From assembly GCA_022828595.1 (NCBI GenBank), contig JAKGHH010000004.1, positions 85,092,270-85,156,269 on the forward strand: a DNA stretch of 64,000 nucleotides, read 5' to 3'. The first letter of the stretch is position 1. The number at the start of each line of letters is the position of its first letter. The translations under genes and the position numbers were made by a program. Below the pieces are notes generated by a model. It did not search any database. It was not told where the DNA came from and saw only the letters and a program-made list of their open reading frames with translations. The DNA comes from Nelumbo lutea. Taxonomy: Eukaryota > Streptophyta > Magnoliopsida > Proteales > Nelumbonaceae. This document shows, piece by piece, positions 45,839-56,985 of the stretch.

Positions 45839-48369
45839 TTATAGCTGCAGGTTTATCATTAATTCATGTTAGAAATAAGGATGTTGAATGGGCTTACATT
45901 GTAATCATACGTAACAGGTTGTAGTTACAGTAACAGACTGAAAGATTTGATTGCTTTTCAATAATCAGTTCGATTGCTTCTTGTGGTTCCCTTCCGAGTC
46001 TCCTACCTGAGGTAAATCAAATAATAAAGAAAAAAAACTGACCAATGCAGTGTGTTTCAACAGGCTTTGACCTGTAACAAAGAACACATCTCCTATGACC
46101 AAAGTTACAGCACTCCCTTGCTACTCCCAATGCAACGCGGATACGCCACTGATATTTAAAAAAAAAATGGAAAACGGGATGTTATTTCCGTCGCTGGCAT
46201 GTTCATGTTTCATTAGGGGCTGCAAGCTTGCAAAGGAGTGCTGAGACCGTCGTTGCCACATATTTGAACTTTACTCTGATGTTGTACTAGTCTTGGTAAT
46301 GGATTGTGTGTGCGCTTTTGCTACTAGGCGGTATTCTAAAAGTAAATACACACAAAAGACATCATTGAATATGGATTTGATTTGCTCCTCATAAATGAAA
46401 TATCACTGAATCCAGATTTGCTCCTCAGAGCTTGCCTCACACCAACCTCACAGCTTTTACAGTGCACATTGGAAATATCTCCTGTACTATTATTTTCTCA
46501 TTCAGGGCCTGTTGAAGAACCACAGAAAATGAGAAGACCATACTGACTGATTGCTTATTCGCTTTGAAAAAGATTCAAACTCAAGTAGTTGAGCAATAAA
46601 TAATTTTAAATTGGAATCACATGACCAAGAAGGGTGAGATCCATCTTAGACCCGCTAACTTGCAAGAGACAAGGTTCAAAGTATTAATGCGGTATCAGTA
46701 ATTTTTTTAAGTTTTATTTATTTTTTTCAAAATTGATTCAAAATTATCGGTTTAAAGCTCGGCTACCATCTAAAGCAATGTCTGACCCGATACAACCCCA
46801 GGAGGGGTGTATCGAGAAGCCATCAACACAATATGTATCGGCTGATACGTATCGATACTTTGATACTTGACAAGAGAAAGCCAGAGTCAAACCCAACTTT
46901 ATTTGTGGATTAAAACCGGCAATCAGTGGTTCCACAACTTCTGTTATTCGTGCAAGGGACGAAGCTCCATAGCACAAGTAGCGAGATGACGAAAAAGTGT
47001 TAATTCTTAAGCTCAACAAAGTAGAAGGGAATATGCTATAGGCTGAGATGAAACAAATTACAGCAACTCATTCAAGACCATACCATGATAAAAAAGGATA
47101 GCCTTCTTTTTTTTGACATTACTAGATAGCTCACTAGCTCCACATCTTAGTACCACCCCTACAACCTAAATAAATAGGGGCACTGTATGGTGCTGCCGTA
47201 CCGAAGCTTGTGCAAATGCTGAGGCAATACTGTTATTGATTATTACCTATCTTAAAATTATAGACCCTACCCATCTCCCTAAACTTCCCAACCTGTACGC
47301 ACCCCAAACACCTGCACATGAAAATGCAAAATCCTCCCCAATCTTACCCTCCACACATTCAAAGGTAAGTTGGGTTGGGCTTAAAACCCACATCTAATTT
47401 CTTATTATTTCTTGTTATATATAAACAGTAAAAAAGTAAAATAACATGAAAAACAGCAAAATTTCCAATTATTTGATTAATATATGTAAGAAACACATAA
47501 ACTATCAATTATCATTTATATAAAATTCAAAATATTATTAAATTCAACTAATATTTAAAGTTCATATGCTTTCCAACAATATGAGGGTCGGGGAGGGTTG
47601 AGTTTAGCCTAATACTATACCCTACCCGAACCCAAACGGGTTATAGAATCCCAAAACCCATTCTGCCCTAAAATATGTATTTCAAGCAAAAAAAATCCCC
47701 CACTGTCGGGGCAGGTACCCACCAGGTAGGATAGAAATTGTCATCTTGACAAAATACCCCGTTATTGAATAAAATGCCCACCCAAGAAGAGTGACCGGTC
47801 ATTAGTTTGATTCTGCAGCTGAGTACCACTGTGAATATGCATGCTACGCATGCTACAATGCTTGAATCTCCAATTCAAAACAAGTAATCTTTTGTTAACT
47901 GGGACCCTAACGTGTCATCTCACCTCGTCCATCTCCTATGATGAAAATAGCATCGGATGCTATTCACCAATCAAATGGATGGTCAACCTAAATGATCAAG
48001 TTCCTTTGAGGGAGAGGGGGCGGCCTGAATCTAGATATGAGAATGTAGATCCATCCAAAGGCTACTTTAATAACAATCCATATCAAGGCTACCTACCTAT
48101 ACATACAATCAGGACTAGGTGGCAAAAAAAAGGCCAGATTTCCTTTTCAACTTTAAAAAGTAAATAAAAAAGCTATAAAGGAAAGAAAAACTAGCGAATA
48201 AAAAGTCTAAACCAAAGAACTTTTTATCAAAATAGAAAAAAAAAAACAAGACTTATGATCAACAGAAAAACAGAGAACTCTATGGGTAGGAGATCACAGT
48301 ATGCCAATTCATTACATTTCGAGATGGCCCAGCCAAGAATGATAACCTTTGTTTTGCGCTCAATTTTTT
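45839..48369. other. Intergenic stretch between cyclin and LINE remnants
   Basis: No gene supported. It contains a fragment of the foldback family (46440-46500), a GTATCGATAC-rich possible MITE (46668-46868) and AACCCAACC-type repeat debris near 47350 and 47590-47740. Confidence 0.4.
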
Positions 48370-49200
48370 TTGATAAGTAATATAAGTTTATTGATTAAAA
48401 ATCACAAGTAAAAGGTTACAAAGAGCAAGCTCCCCATAAAGAGGCGTGAGATGCCACCTCTAAACTACATCACACAGCTTACAATTGAGCCCAAAAGAAA
48501 TGGTTCCTATATCCCCCTTGTTTGGCTAGAAAACCTGTCGTCCCATTTGCTGATCTTCTTTCTCATTGAACTCTGACTGTTATATTAGTAGTTAAGCATT
48601 TGAATCTTCTTGTAGCCCCCCTATAGGACCAAGCTACAGTTCCAGCTCTTTCAGCCATCCAATAACCAGTTTAGAGTCACCCTCAATTAACAAGTATCCC
48701 TTTGCATTAACTGAGTCTCCCTCGCCTATAGGACCAGAAAATAGGGCTACAACCTGGCACTCAGCATTTTTGAAGACTCCTCCAATTCCAAACGGCCCTG
48801 GGCTACCAATACTACTGCCATCAAAATTTAACTTATCAGCCATCCAATAACCAGTTTAGAGTCACCCTCAATTAACAAGTATCCCTTTGCATTAACTGAG
48901 TCTCCCTCGCCTATAGGACCAGAAAATAGGGCTACAACCTGGCACTCAGCATTTTTGAAGACTCCTCCAATTCCAAACGGCCCTGGGCTACCAATACTAC
49001 TGCCATCAAAATTTAACTTAATAACACCTTCTTCAGGAGGTCTCCAATCCACCAAAGGTTTATTTCTTGCAGTAGAACTGTTGGCAACTTGCTCCCAATT
49101 TCTCCAGATGTCATCAAAAGAGAAGGGTAAAAAGAGGTCCAAGGACTTTACCCAATTTATAGCCCTATTGAGAGTGCTTTCCCTTTGCTAGTCTCATCCC
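48370..49200 (-). pseudogene. LINE remnant: C-terminal RNase H region
   Basis: On the minus strand: WRPPEEGVIKLNFDGSSIGS, GIGGVFKNAECQV and LIEGDSKLVIGWL, the RNase H-like domain that ends many plant L1-type LINE polyproteins (also found in RVT_3-type proteins). An internal part of the domain is deleted. The duplication described next repeats most of it. Confidence 0.75.
48651..49020. repeat. Perfect 185-bp tandem duplication
   Basis: 48651-48835 and 48836-49020 appear identical base for base, starting TCAGCCATCCAATAACCAG and ending AAAATTTAACTTA. The unit lies inside the LINE RNase H remnant. No divergence was seen, so it is recent or an assembly effect. Confidence 0.93.
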
Positions 49201-49249
49201 TTTCCTTGTCATTGAAGGATTCCAGCATTCCTTTCCTCCCAAACATTCC

Positions 49250-49375
49250 TTGCGCTCAATTGTAATATTCTGTTTTGTTTATAGAGAGGTAGCATCCCGT
49301 GCCTCTCTAAGGGATGCTTGTAATGATGTTATCTTTAGAATTAATAAAATATAAACTCATTTATTAAAAAAAAAA
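49250..49375 (+). mobile_element. 3' end of a plus-strand retroposon with poly(A)
   Basis: CTCTCTAAGGGATGCTTGTA, then TTTAGAATTAATAAAATATA and a terminal A run at about 49366-49376, the typical tail of a plant non-LTR element. It lies in opposite orientation to the adjacent RNase H remnant. Confidence 0.5.
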
Positions 49376-49799
49376 CATAAAACCAGAGAACATTATAACA
49401 TTATGGCTAGGAGATCATAGTCATCCAACTCAGTACACTTCTCAGAGAGATGGTCCGAACAAGGAAGATCTACCTTCACTGTCAGGTGATTCAGTACTAA
49501 ATGGTTGCCTTTCAAGGGGAACGCTGAATCCAGTTATGAGAAAATTGGGACCATCAAATTCAAAGTACAACCATTCTAAAGCCAACCCCCCAAACCCCAA
49601 TGATCTGTACGAGTAGAGTCAAGATAGTGGCTAGGTTTCCTAGTTTAAAAACTAAAAAACCACTAACTGGTAAAAGAGTCTGTTGCTTTTGAGAAAATGT
49701 AGCAAAGATTTCATTAATGTACATGACAAGATGTACAATAGTGGAGAAAAGAAACACGGAGGTTACAATGGGAGATTTCTGTAACTAAACAAAGACTCC

Positions 49800-50912
49800 C
49801 AGAAAGCCAAGCCAGACCATGCATTCATGCCATCAAGGATGCCTCTTGCTTCAGTCTCCAGGGAATTGAATCACCTTCAATAGTTAAGTCGGAGAAACTG
49901 AAATTTATGGCCATTCTAATTCCAGTGGGAGCAGCCAGCACCTCAGCCTTTGTAGGATCCCAGTTCCTATCGGGGCATCCCACAATAAATGTTTCCAACC
50001 CTCCCCTTATCACACCTCCGATTCCTGCATCACCTGGATTCCCTAATGCATTGCCATCAAAATTTAATTTCACCACTCCCCCCTGACACTTGGGAGGCCC
50101 CCGATGGAAGGACAGGTTGCCATGGGAAGAGTAAGGGTAGCTGATAACATTTCTCTGCAAGTCTTTTATAGAGATTCCATGGAACAACCCAGGACTCACA
50201 GTCCACATGTTGCAAAGGTGAGATGTATGAGAAATCAGCTCTTCAACCAGTCTAGCCTTGTTATCAAAATTTGGCTGTTTCTTCCATCTCAACCACCTCT
50301 GCATAACAGCATGGATTACTATTGTCCAATAAAGTTTTTCCCTTCTATTGAGCCCCCTACCTTTCCATTATCAAAGAAAGTCCATGACAGTCCCTGGAGC
50401 AACCCAACTATACCCAGAAAGGTTTAAGAAATGGTTCCAAATTTTTTGTGTTTCCTGACAGTGTATTAATAAATGATTGGAGACTCTCCACTTCAAAGGC
50501 AGAGAATACAAGTGCGGGGAGAAATATAGAGACAGCCACCATTCTTCTTTTGTAAGAGATCTAAGGTTTTAGATTCTCTTCAGACTAGTTTTCCAAACAA
50601 AGAAACAAACTCTATAAGGAATGTGAGAACACCAATCTTCTTTGCAGGGACATGGGAATTAAGCACCTAAGTGGTCAATGCCTTGAAAAGGACTTTAGTT
50701 GAGAAGCTACCAGCGGCGTGTAGATTTCAAACACATTGGTCAGGGGCCGAGGGGGAGATAATAGACTCCTTTAGGGAGTGAAAAAGATTGGTCACTTCAG
50801 CAATTTCCACATCCCTTAAAAGCCCTTCTAAGGTAGAGGTTCCAGTTGTTTCCTTGGGAAGGAAAGGAAAGACAGACCGAAATGGTGGCTTCTTGGTCAG
50901 CAGGAGACTCAA
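49800..50912 (-). pseudogene. LINE remnant: zinc-binding tail and RNase H domain
   Basis: On the minus strand the high-coordinate part (50330-50760) encodes broken zf-RVT-like sequence (FSTKVLFKALTT, FLIEFVSLFGKLVW). It continues into PPKCQGGVVKLNFDGNALGN, GDAGIGGVIRGG and FSFSDLTIEGDS, the RNase H domain. Stops and frameshifts break it; reverse transcriptase is absent, so this is a 3' fragment. Confidence 0.75.
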
Positions 50913-51398
50913 ATTACAGTCAATAAATGAAACCCTAAAACCTATCGTATATTATGAAGTTCAAAGCCCTAATCTATCAAAAACTCAAAAGACATCGAGC
51001 GTGACATTCTAATTTCCAACAACCTGAACCTAGACGCAAACAATAAAACTGAGATCGGATTCAATCAATTAGACATCGTAGTTTTGCAACTCTATAACAC
51101 AATTCTCGTCCATGAGAAACATTGAAAAGAAACTGCCTTGAAACATAATCTACTGCAATCGGAACTTGTGTTAAACAAGCAAAACAATCACATCAGTCAT
51201 TATAGAATTCAAAATTCTAAGACTTCATAACTTAAAACACTATATAGTCGATGCTCAAAATTTTCAAAAGCAAACTTCAAAAATGGCTAACATCACTGGA
51301 TTGCTCCTTATGAAAACCCTAAACAACCTGAACCAAAAAGACTGAGCCGACCATTGGACTCCAGATAGACTAATTTCTTCAAAAACAAACCTAGTTTT
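50913..51398. other. 3' flank of RPS16
   Basis: AT-rich; should include the RPS16 3'UTR (minus strand). No other feature seen. Confidence 0.4.
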
Positions 51399-51833
51399 TC
51401 AACGGTAAGATTTCTGGAACCTGGCACGCGCACCCCGTCCACCGAACTTCTTGGGCTCGCAACGACGAGGGTCGGCAACAAGTAGCGTCCGGTCGTACCT
51501 CACCAGGATGTCTTTGATCTCCTTTTTCGCTTGTTCATCCACGTACTTCTGGTAGTAAGCAACCAATGCCTTGGCTATGCTTTGCCTAATTGCATATATC
51601 TGCGAGGTGTGCCCACCACCTCGCACTCGGATTCTCATATCAACGCCGGAAAATCGGTGCCTCCCCAGCAGAAGGATGGGCTCGTAGGCTTTAAATCGAA
51701 GAATCTCCGGCTCCACTAACTCGATTGGACATCCGTTGATCTTGATCAGACCCCTGCCTCGCTTACAGTAGGTGACGGCGACAGCCGTTTTCTTCCGGCC
51801 GAAACATTGAACGGATTCTATTGGCGACGACAT
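51399..51833 (-). CDS. RPS16: 40S ribosomal protein S16 (uS9), cytosolic
   Basis: A single-exon, complete frame of 144 residues, close to the usual plant length. It is a component of the small ribosomal subunit head, near the mRNA and P-site tRNA, where its C-terminal tail reaches the tRNA. Seen: [92 protein letters not shown] and the conserved end ARFQKSYR. All conserved blocks are in frame, with no stop. A telo-box cluster lies just upstream. There is no sign of decay; likely expressed. Confidence 0.98.
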   Translation of the reverse strand: MSSPIESVQCFGRKKTAVAVTYCKRGRGLIKINGCPIELVEPEILRFKAYEPILLLGRHRFSGVDMRIRVRGGGHTSQIYAIRQSIAKALVAYYQKYVDEQAKKEIKDILVRYDRTLLVADPRRCEPKKFGGRGARARFQKSYR

Positions 51834-51876
51834 AGTTGTGCTTCTTCCTTCTCTTCTCTCTCTAATGCTCCCAAGT

Positions 51877-51894
51877 CCTAACCCTAACCCTAAA
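51877..51894 (-). promoter_or_regulatory. Telo-box cluster upstream of RPS16
   Basis: The plus strand reads CCTAACCCTAACCCTAAA about 45 bases upstream of the RPS16 ATG. Telo-boxes (AAACCCTAA-type) are well known near the start of plant translation-machinery genes and act with other elements in dividing cells. Confidence 0.75.
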
Positions 51895-52305
51895 AAAGTT
51901 TCGAAACAAACACAGAGAGAGAGAAAATAAGGCGTAGGTGTTAAAAATTGCTACTCACTCGCGAGTAGGAATAGAGATATACTTTTACACGCGTTCTGTA
52001 CATCTCCAATTCAACTCGCGAGAGTACCAGTGTTTATAGTGTTTAATTACACGGACCCCTCTTGTACTATAGTCTTTGTGACAAAGACCCTCTGCAGTTT
52101 TTTTGTGATAAAGACTCCTTTTGTACTTTGGCTGTTAGACAAACCCCCCCTCCGTTAAAATTCCCTCAGTTAACTTCGAAAAAGATTCTCGGCTGACTAT
52201 TTAGAAAATTTTAAATGCCCAAACTACCATTTTCTTTACATTTTCTACTGTTGATCGTCTTCTCCACTGAAGTTCACCGAAAGGACTACAGTCAAGACAG
52301 TGGTT

Positions 52306-52488
52306 TTAGGACATTAAGGAAACACTTTTTAGGTTGTCCACAAATCCACGTTGGTCTCCCAAAGAAAAATGGAAGAGGAGGGCAGTTTGCTTTACACTTT
52401 GCTCACATTTTTCTGCAGAAACGATACCAACCGCTTTGGAAAAACTAATAACCTCGCTGCACAGTTCTTCATCAATGTAGCCACCAGC
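52306..52488 (-). pseudogene. Possible captured exon of an unidentified gene
   Basis: After an acceptor-like AAATCCAG, the minus strand is open for 60 codons: AGGYIDEELCSEVISFSKAV, then SAEKCEQSVKQTALLFHFSL and GDQRGFVDNLKSVSLMS before TAA. Composition and absence of stops look protein-like, but I do not recognise the family and it may be chance. Confidence 0.3.
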
Positions 52489-52869
52489 CTGGATTTGGTT
52501 AGGTAGTTTTGTCTATTGAATCTTCCATATAGATTTGTCATTCATTCTATGCCAAAACATTTCATTTTGTTTTCTTAAACCCCGGCTCCTCTTATTTCAA
52601 TCTCTCCTGAAACTTAAGCTTCATCAATACTTTTCTTCTCTGTTTTTGACGAACAACAGAGACGTGCGGTGAAGAAAACAACTGCGATGAAGAAAGATGA
52701 CAGACAGTGGAGATGTGCAATGAGGAAAATAAGAAAGATGAAGAAAAGTTCTTCTCCTTGTGTTTGAATATATAGCAATCATACATATTTATACTTGAGG
52801 GAGGGGAAACACGTGGATAAAACGAGTAGAAGGCAAGTGGCTGCCTGGTTGCCACGTCAGCTATTTCGG

Positions 52870-53392
52870 TTACAACAAATTCATCGATGAAGTGGATGGC
52901 AGCTTAGCTGTTACAAAATCCAAGATCATGGAAAACTTGTTTAAGCGAGATTAATTTACAAGTAACCATTGCCATTGCACGATATTCCGCTTCTGCTGAA
53001 GATTCAGACGCTGTCACATGCTTTTCTGTAGTAAATCGTCTTGTGAATGGACAAGAACTCCAATCGGAGTCGCAATAGGCCTATAGAATGAAATCATTGA
53101 GGCAGAGAATAAAATGTCTTGTTGAAAAATGGTGGAGACATAGCGAATGACACGCTTAGCAGCTTGGAGGTGTTTTTCGCGTGGTGCATTCATAACCTGG
53201 GTAAGCACGTGAACTAGGTAAGACAAGTCTGGGCGAGTAATGGTGAAATAAGTAAGTCGCCCAACAAGTCTCCGGTATTGGGCTAGATCATCAAGTAATG
53301 GACTAGAGTTATCTACAAAATATCGTTGTTGCTCCATGCGATGAGTAACATGATTGAAATCATCTAGTAATGGACTAGATCATCAATTAATT
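52870..53392 (-). pseudogene. Copia fragment, distal part (post-RT linker to RNase H)
   Basis: The minus strand encodes SSPLLDDLAQYRRLVGRLTY, TRPDLSYLVHVLTQVMNAP and HLQAAKRVIRYV, the conserved region after Copia reverse transcriptase. It is followed by broken RNase H sequence including a SSAEAEYRAMA-like block in shifted frames near 52970-53010. It continues from 54176-54415 once the solo LTR is removed. Confidence 0.8.
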
Positions 53393-53397
53393 ATGTC

Positions 53398-54170
53398 TGA
53401 TGAAAGAAGATTTAGCTCGATCTTGTAATTATGCAATATGTGGCAAATGCAACAACTCGACGCAATAGTGCGCCCAAGGCGCGAGCACCATAGGGAGGAA
53501 TCAGCGGTTTAAACTCCCTACCAGTAGTCCGAACTCCCTACAAGCAGCCTGAACTCTCTCTTAGGCCCCAAGCCAAACACAAAGGGCAGTAACCCGAACT
53601 AGCCTGCCCCATGGCAGTTCGGGACACACCTCTTTGAACTCAAGACTTCACCTCACTCACCACTCCAGCACTTCACCTCTAGGACGCCGAACTGAACAAA
53701 TCGTACAATGCCTGACATTGAGGAATTTCGTATCCAAGGGCGGCGCACCTGACTGACTTGGGATCTGATGCTTGACAACTGCACTTCAAACGACCGCCTG
53801 CCACCGCCACCTACCACCGCCATCTTCAGTTATAGAGACGACTCCGACAAGGAGCAGTGGCGGTTCTATCACATCAGAAGGGATGATGCCCGAACTGGCA
53901 GAACAGAAGTAATCATACCCGACCTGACAAAAGCCCCGGAGTGAGTGTGCGAAGTGGTTATAAAAGGCCCTCTACCCCCAACAACAAGGTATGTGAACTT
54001 TGCACCATCTGGTTTTTATCTTGCCTTTGAGAGAATACTAACTTGAGCTTCAGAGTAATCTCATCAAGTTCCCCCCGGAATTCCCTCATCTTCTCCATTT
54101 CAGGTTCCCTGTTGCTCCAGTCGGAGGTAAGGTCGTTGACAGGTAGGACCGGTCGGATTGTGCACCATCA
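53398..54170. mobile_element. Solo LTR inserted in the Copia fragment
   Basis: 773 bp beginning TGATGAAAGAAG and ending GCACCATCA, flanked by the 5-bp duplication ATGTC (53393-53397 and 54171-54175). On the plus strand it has a TATA-like GGTTATAAAAGGCCC near 53956 and TTTTTATCTTGCC further on, consistent with LTR promoter structure. No internal retrotransposon sequence remains, as expected after LTR-LTR recombination. Confidence 0.82.
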
Positions 54171-54175
54171 ATGTC

Positions 54176-54415
54176 CATTACATATTTGCATTGTGAGACA
54201 AAGATACCCGAAGAAGACCAAGAGACTTTAAGTCTCAAAAAATAGTGGAGGGGACCAAGATTCTTCAAGTGAAAACATCTATCAATGTGAGATTTGATGT
54301 CAGAAATGCGTGCTGGATCACTAATGGTGATAAATAAATCATCCACATAAACTATCACGACAAGATAAGAGGAACCCTGATAGAAAGTGAATAAAGAGCT
54401 TCGCCGACTTACTCA
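54176..54415 (-). pseudogene. Copia fragment, proximal part (reverse transcriptase)
   Basis: The minus strand encodes IVYVDDLFITISDPARISDI, HLKNLGPLHYFLRLKVSWS and FVSQCKYVMDI. The catalytic YVDDL is kept. The gag, integrase and LTRs of this Copia are absent, so only a slice was carried by the surrounding element. Confidence 0.82.
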
Positions 54416-56071
54416 ATAGTTTTTGTTGCAATTTGTCTTGTACGTAACCTTGTAAGTTTTCCTTTTCTAAGTTGTCTCTACTTACTATTACTTGGATTTT
54501 TTTACCCAGTTTATTTCTTGTATGCCAAAGAAGAGGGGCAGGTCTAAGCCAATGGAATTGTCAAAGACCAGGGCCGAGGAGATAGGTGTTTGGGACAGAA
54601 ATAGTGTTGTTGCAGCAACAATAGAAGGGAAGAGAAAGGCGATGTTGCTCCAGAGTTCTCAAAAGTCCATTGGCAATAGTTGAGTGTTCCCTTTTTTATT
54701 ATTAATTTATGGAAGAGTTTTTTCCTTTCCTGCGACGGCCGTAGGTGAAAGGATAGAAGTATGTCTTTCTCAACAAGTGAGCAATGTAGGTATTTTCGGG
54801 TTAGTTAGGTTGTAAAGTGGGCAAGAAAATAAAGAAAGTTTTGTGGGGTATTTCAGTAATTTAATCCTTTTGTCATTTGATTTAGGTATTTGTCACAACG
54901 TAAAAGTATAAGGGGCGTTTGTGAGAAAAAAAGTGTCACAACCCCATTGTACGGGGGCTCTGTGTAATTTTTAGTGTTTATTTTATTAAAGGGCAATTTC
55001 TTCAAACTATCTCAATAGTTTGTGAAATTGATAAATTATACCTTTATTATTTATATATTATCTTAAACTATCCTTAAATTTTTTGATAATTGTCAAAAAT
55101 CTTTCCTATGGTTAATTAACCATCGGACCCTGTTTGCATGTGACATCATGTGATTGATAATATTATTTATAATTCCTAAAATGCCCTTTTAATTTTAATT
55201 TATAAGGCTCGGTCAACACTGAATTATTTCTTGTAGTAGGGCTCGGCCACTGGTGACCCATTTTGTTAACATTTGTAACCAGCCGTGGGTTTTGGAACTA
55301 CGGTGTGGGGAGGAGAAAGGAGAACGTCGGTGACCCATGACACTGCGGTGTAGGGGAGGAGAAAGGAGGACACCAACACCCCTTCCTCCTCCGACCCCTC
55401 TCTCTCTCTCTTCCTTTCCTCTGACACTGAATAGATTTGCTTTCTGAGTTTTATTTTCCGAAAAAATGATGAACTTGTATGACACGAAACTGGCTATATG
55501 TTTATCTTTTCCATGTTTTGTGAGTATTTCCTATTTATTCTTCTGATTTTGATATCTTGCGACATTAAACGAGCACTAGAAGCTTTGCTACATAGTAAAT
55601 CACGGTTGTTGTGGTTATGAACGAGAGAGAAGTTTGAATCTGATTTATCAAAAAGAGAAACAAAGATTGAATAATCAATCAGCAACCCCTCAATCTAATA
55701 TCCCGAATGCCCAAACCAATGGCTAAGCGATGTGGAACACCAATAGTCAACGTATTGAAAACCCAATCAAGAACGTGGCGTTCCCTTTGTTAGAGATGTG
55801 TAATCACTTTAAAAGGGGTTTCATTACTTGTTACTGGCGTCAGTACTCCATACAGGGACTAAATAGATTTCATGGTCACCATTAGGTGGATGCTTTCTCT
55901 GTGTTCTCCTGTGTTTGCAATAGGTCGATCTTTCTAACAATAATTTCACAAGTCTTGAGATTTGATGATCAGAGTGGTGGTGCTGATGAGGGCAGCGCCT
56001 TTGGTAACAGAGGAAATTCACAAAGAGATGAGGGCGGTGCCTCCCCTAAAGGCTGAAGAGAAGCCAGATCC

Positions 56072-56190
56072 AAGTCTTGGAGTTCCTGTCAAACCGACGA
56101 CCTTGACAGACACAGACCCACAACCGTTACAAGAAAGCCCTTCTTGTCAGAACGACAACCTTGACAGACACATACCCAGAACTGTTACAA
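56072..56190. repeat. Two-unit tandem repeat inside the inverted-repeat element
   Basis: GACCTTGACAGACACAGACC with CAACCGTTACAAG, then AACCTTGACAGACACATACC with GAACTGTTACAAG; unit about 56-60 bp. Not recognised as coding. Confidence 0.6.
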
Positions 56191-56384
56191 GCAAACCCAA
56201 GCAATAACCAGAAGACAAACTCCCCTTACTTAATTTACCAGTTCGTTTAACTGGTCACTGTTGTTAATAACAAAAGGTGAAGGGGTTGGAATTGTCATAA
56301 TGGAATTTTTTAGCCCAGGTGGTCGCTCTTGGTGAGCTCGGAGCCTCGGATAAGAGGTATTCATTTTCCTCGAATGGAGATCAA

Positions 56385-56564
56385 ATGGCGGTATTCATTT
56401 TAGCAATTGTGGTAGTGACGGCCATGTGGGGGAATGTGAGTGAAGTAAAGGGGAAAAAGGAGAAGGCGTGCACCGAGGGATGGGAGTGCCAGGGCTCCAT
56501 GTACTGTTGCAACCTAACCATCTCCGTCTACTTCTAGACCAACCAGTTTGAGAACCTGTTCTCC
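56385..56564 (+). pseudogene. Fragment of a chitinase-like (CTL1-type) gene
   Basis: From ATG 56385: a signal-peptide-like MAVFILAIVVVTAMWG, then KGKKEKACTEGWECQGSMYC, CNLTISVYF, TAG at 56535-56537 and TNQFENLFS. This matches the N-terminal part of plant CTL1/CTL2-type GH19 proteins (pattern CxxGWEC...YCCNxTIS.YFQ.YQFE.LFS), which act in cell-wall cellulose assembly and lack chitinase catalysis. The TAG falls at the place of a Gln codon (CAG). Similarity ends after LFS, so the catalytic-like domain is absent. Confidence 0.75.
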
Positions 56565-56985
56565 AGCGTAACAAGTTGTTTTTGAGAAGGTTATTTCTCA
56601 ACTGGAATTTCTTGAACAGAAAGGCATTGAACGGGTTTTTTCTGGTGGGTCGTGAGTCTCCGGTAGCTTCATAGATAACCGTCTCACTTAAACAAGAAAC
56701 CAAGGGAAAAAACAGGCAGCACTGGAACGTGGGGCACAAATGTTGTCCTTCCATCAAACAAAAGATGATGGGGTAAGAAGGTAATTTGAATAAGAAGATC
56801 AATTTGCGTCGGACTTAACGGAAGGATAAAAACATAAATTCAACATTTCCGTCCTGATTTAACGATCATGACAAAAAAAACTTAAGTTTAGTTTAAGACA
56901 ACCTTAAGTTTAAGACAATATGTGTAGAGTTAGAAAATTTCGTTTTAAGGAAATTGCCCTTTAATAAATACTTATGCCCTGTTTG

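Larger units (their letters stand above)
52046..54971. mobile_element. Mutator-like element with long terminal inverted repeats, carrying foreign sequence
   Basis: Left end ATTACACGGACCCCTCTTGT and right end (inverted) AATTACACAGAGCCCCCGTA remain similar for about 100 bases including TTTGTGACA blocks. A 9-bp direct repeat TAGTGTTTA flanks it (52037-52045 and 54972-54980), the size typical of Mutator-like elements. No transposase is present. It carries a possible exon (52306-52488), a minus-strand Copia fragment and a solo LTR. Confidence 0.8.
54981..56966. mobile_element. Inverted-repeat element carrying gene fragments
   Basis: Left ATTAAAGGGCAATTTCTTCAA and right (inverted) ATTAAAGGGCAATTTCCTTAA are near-identical; further inward, both ends contain TTAAACT and TTAAG-type blocks. 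No transposase. Internal sequence includes a CTL-type gene piece and a two-unit tandem repeat. The ends resemble in wording the element at 59931-61410. A target duplication is not clear because the neighbouring element inserted right at this border. Confidence 0.65.
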
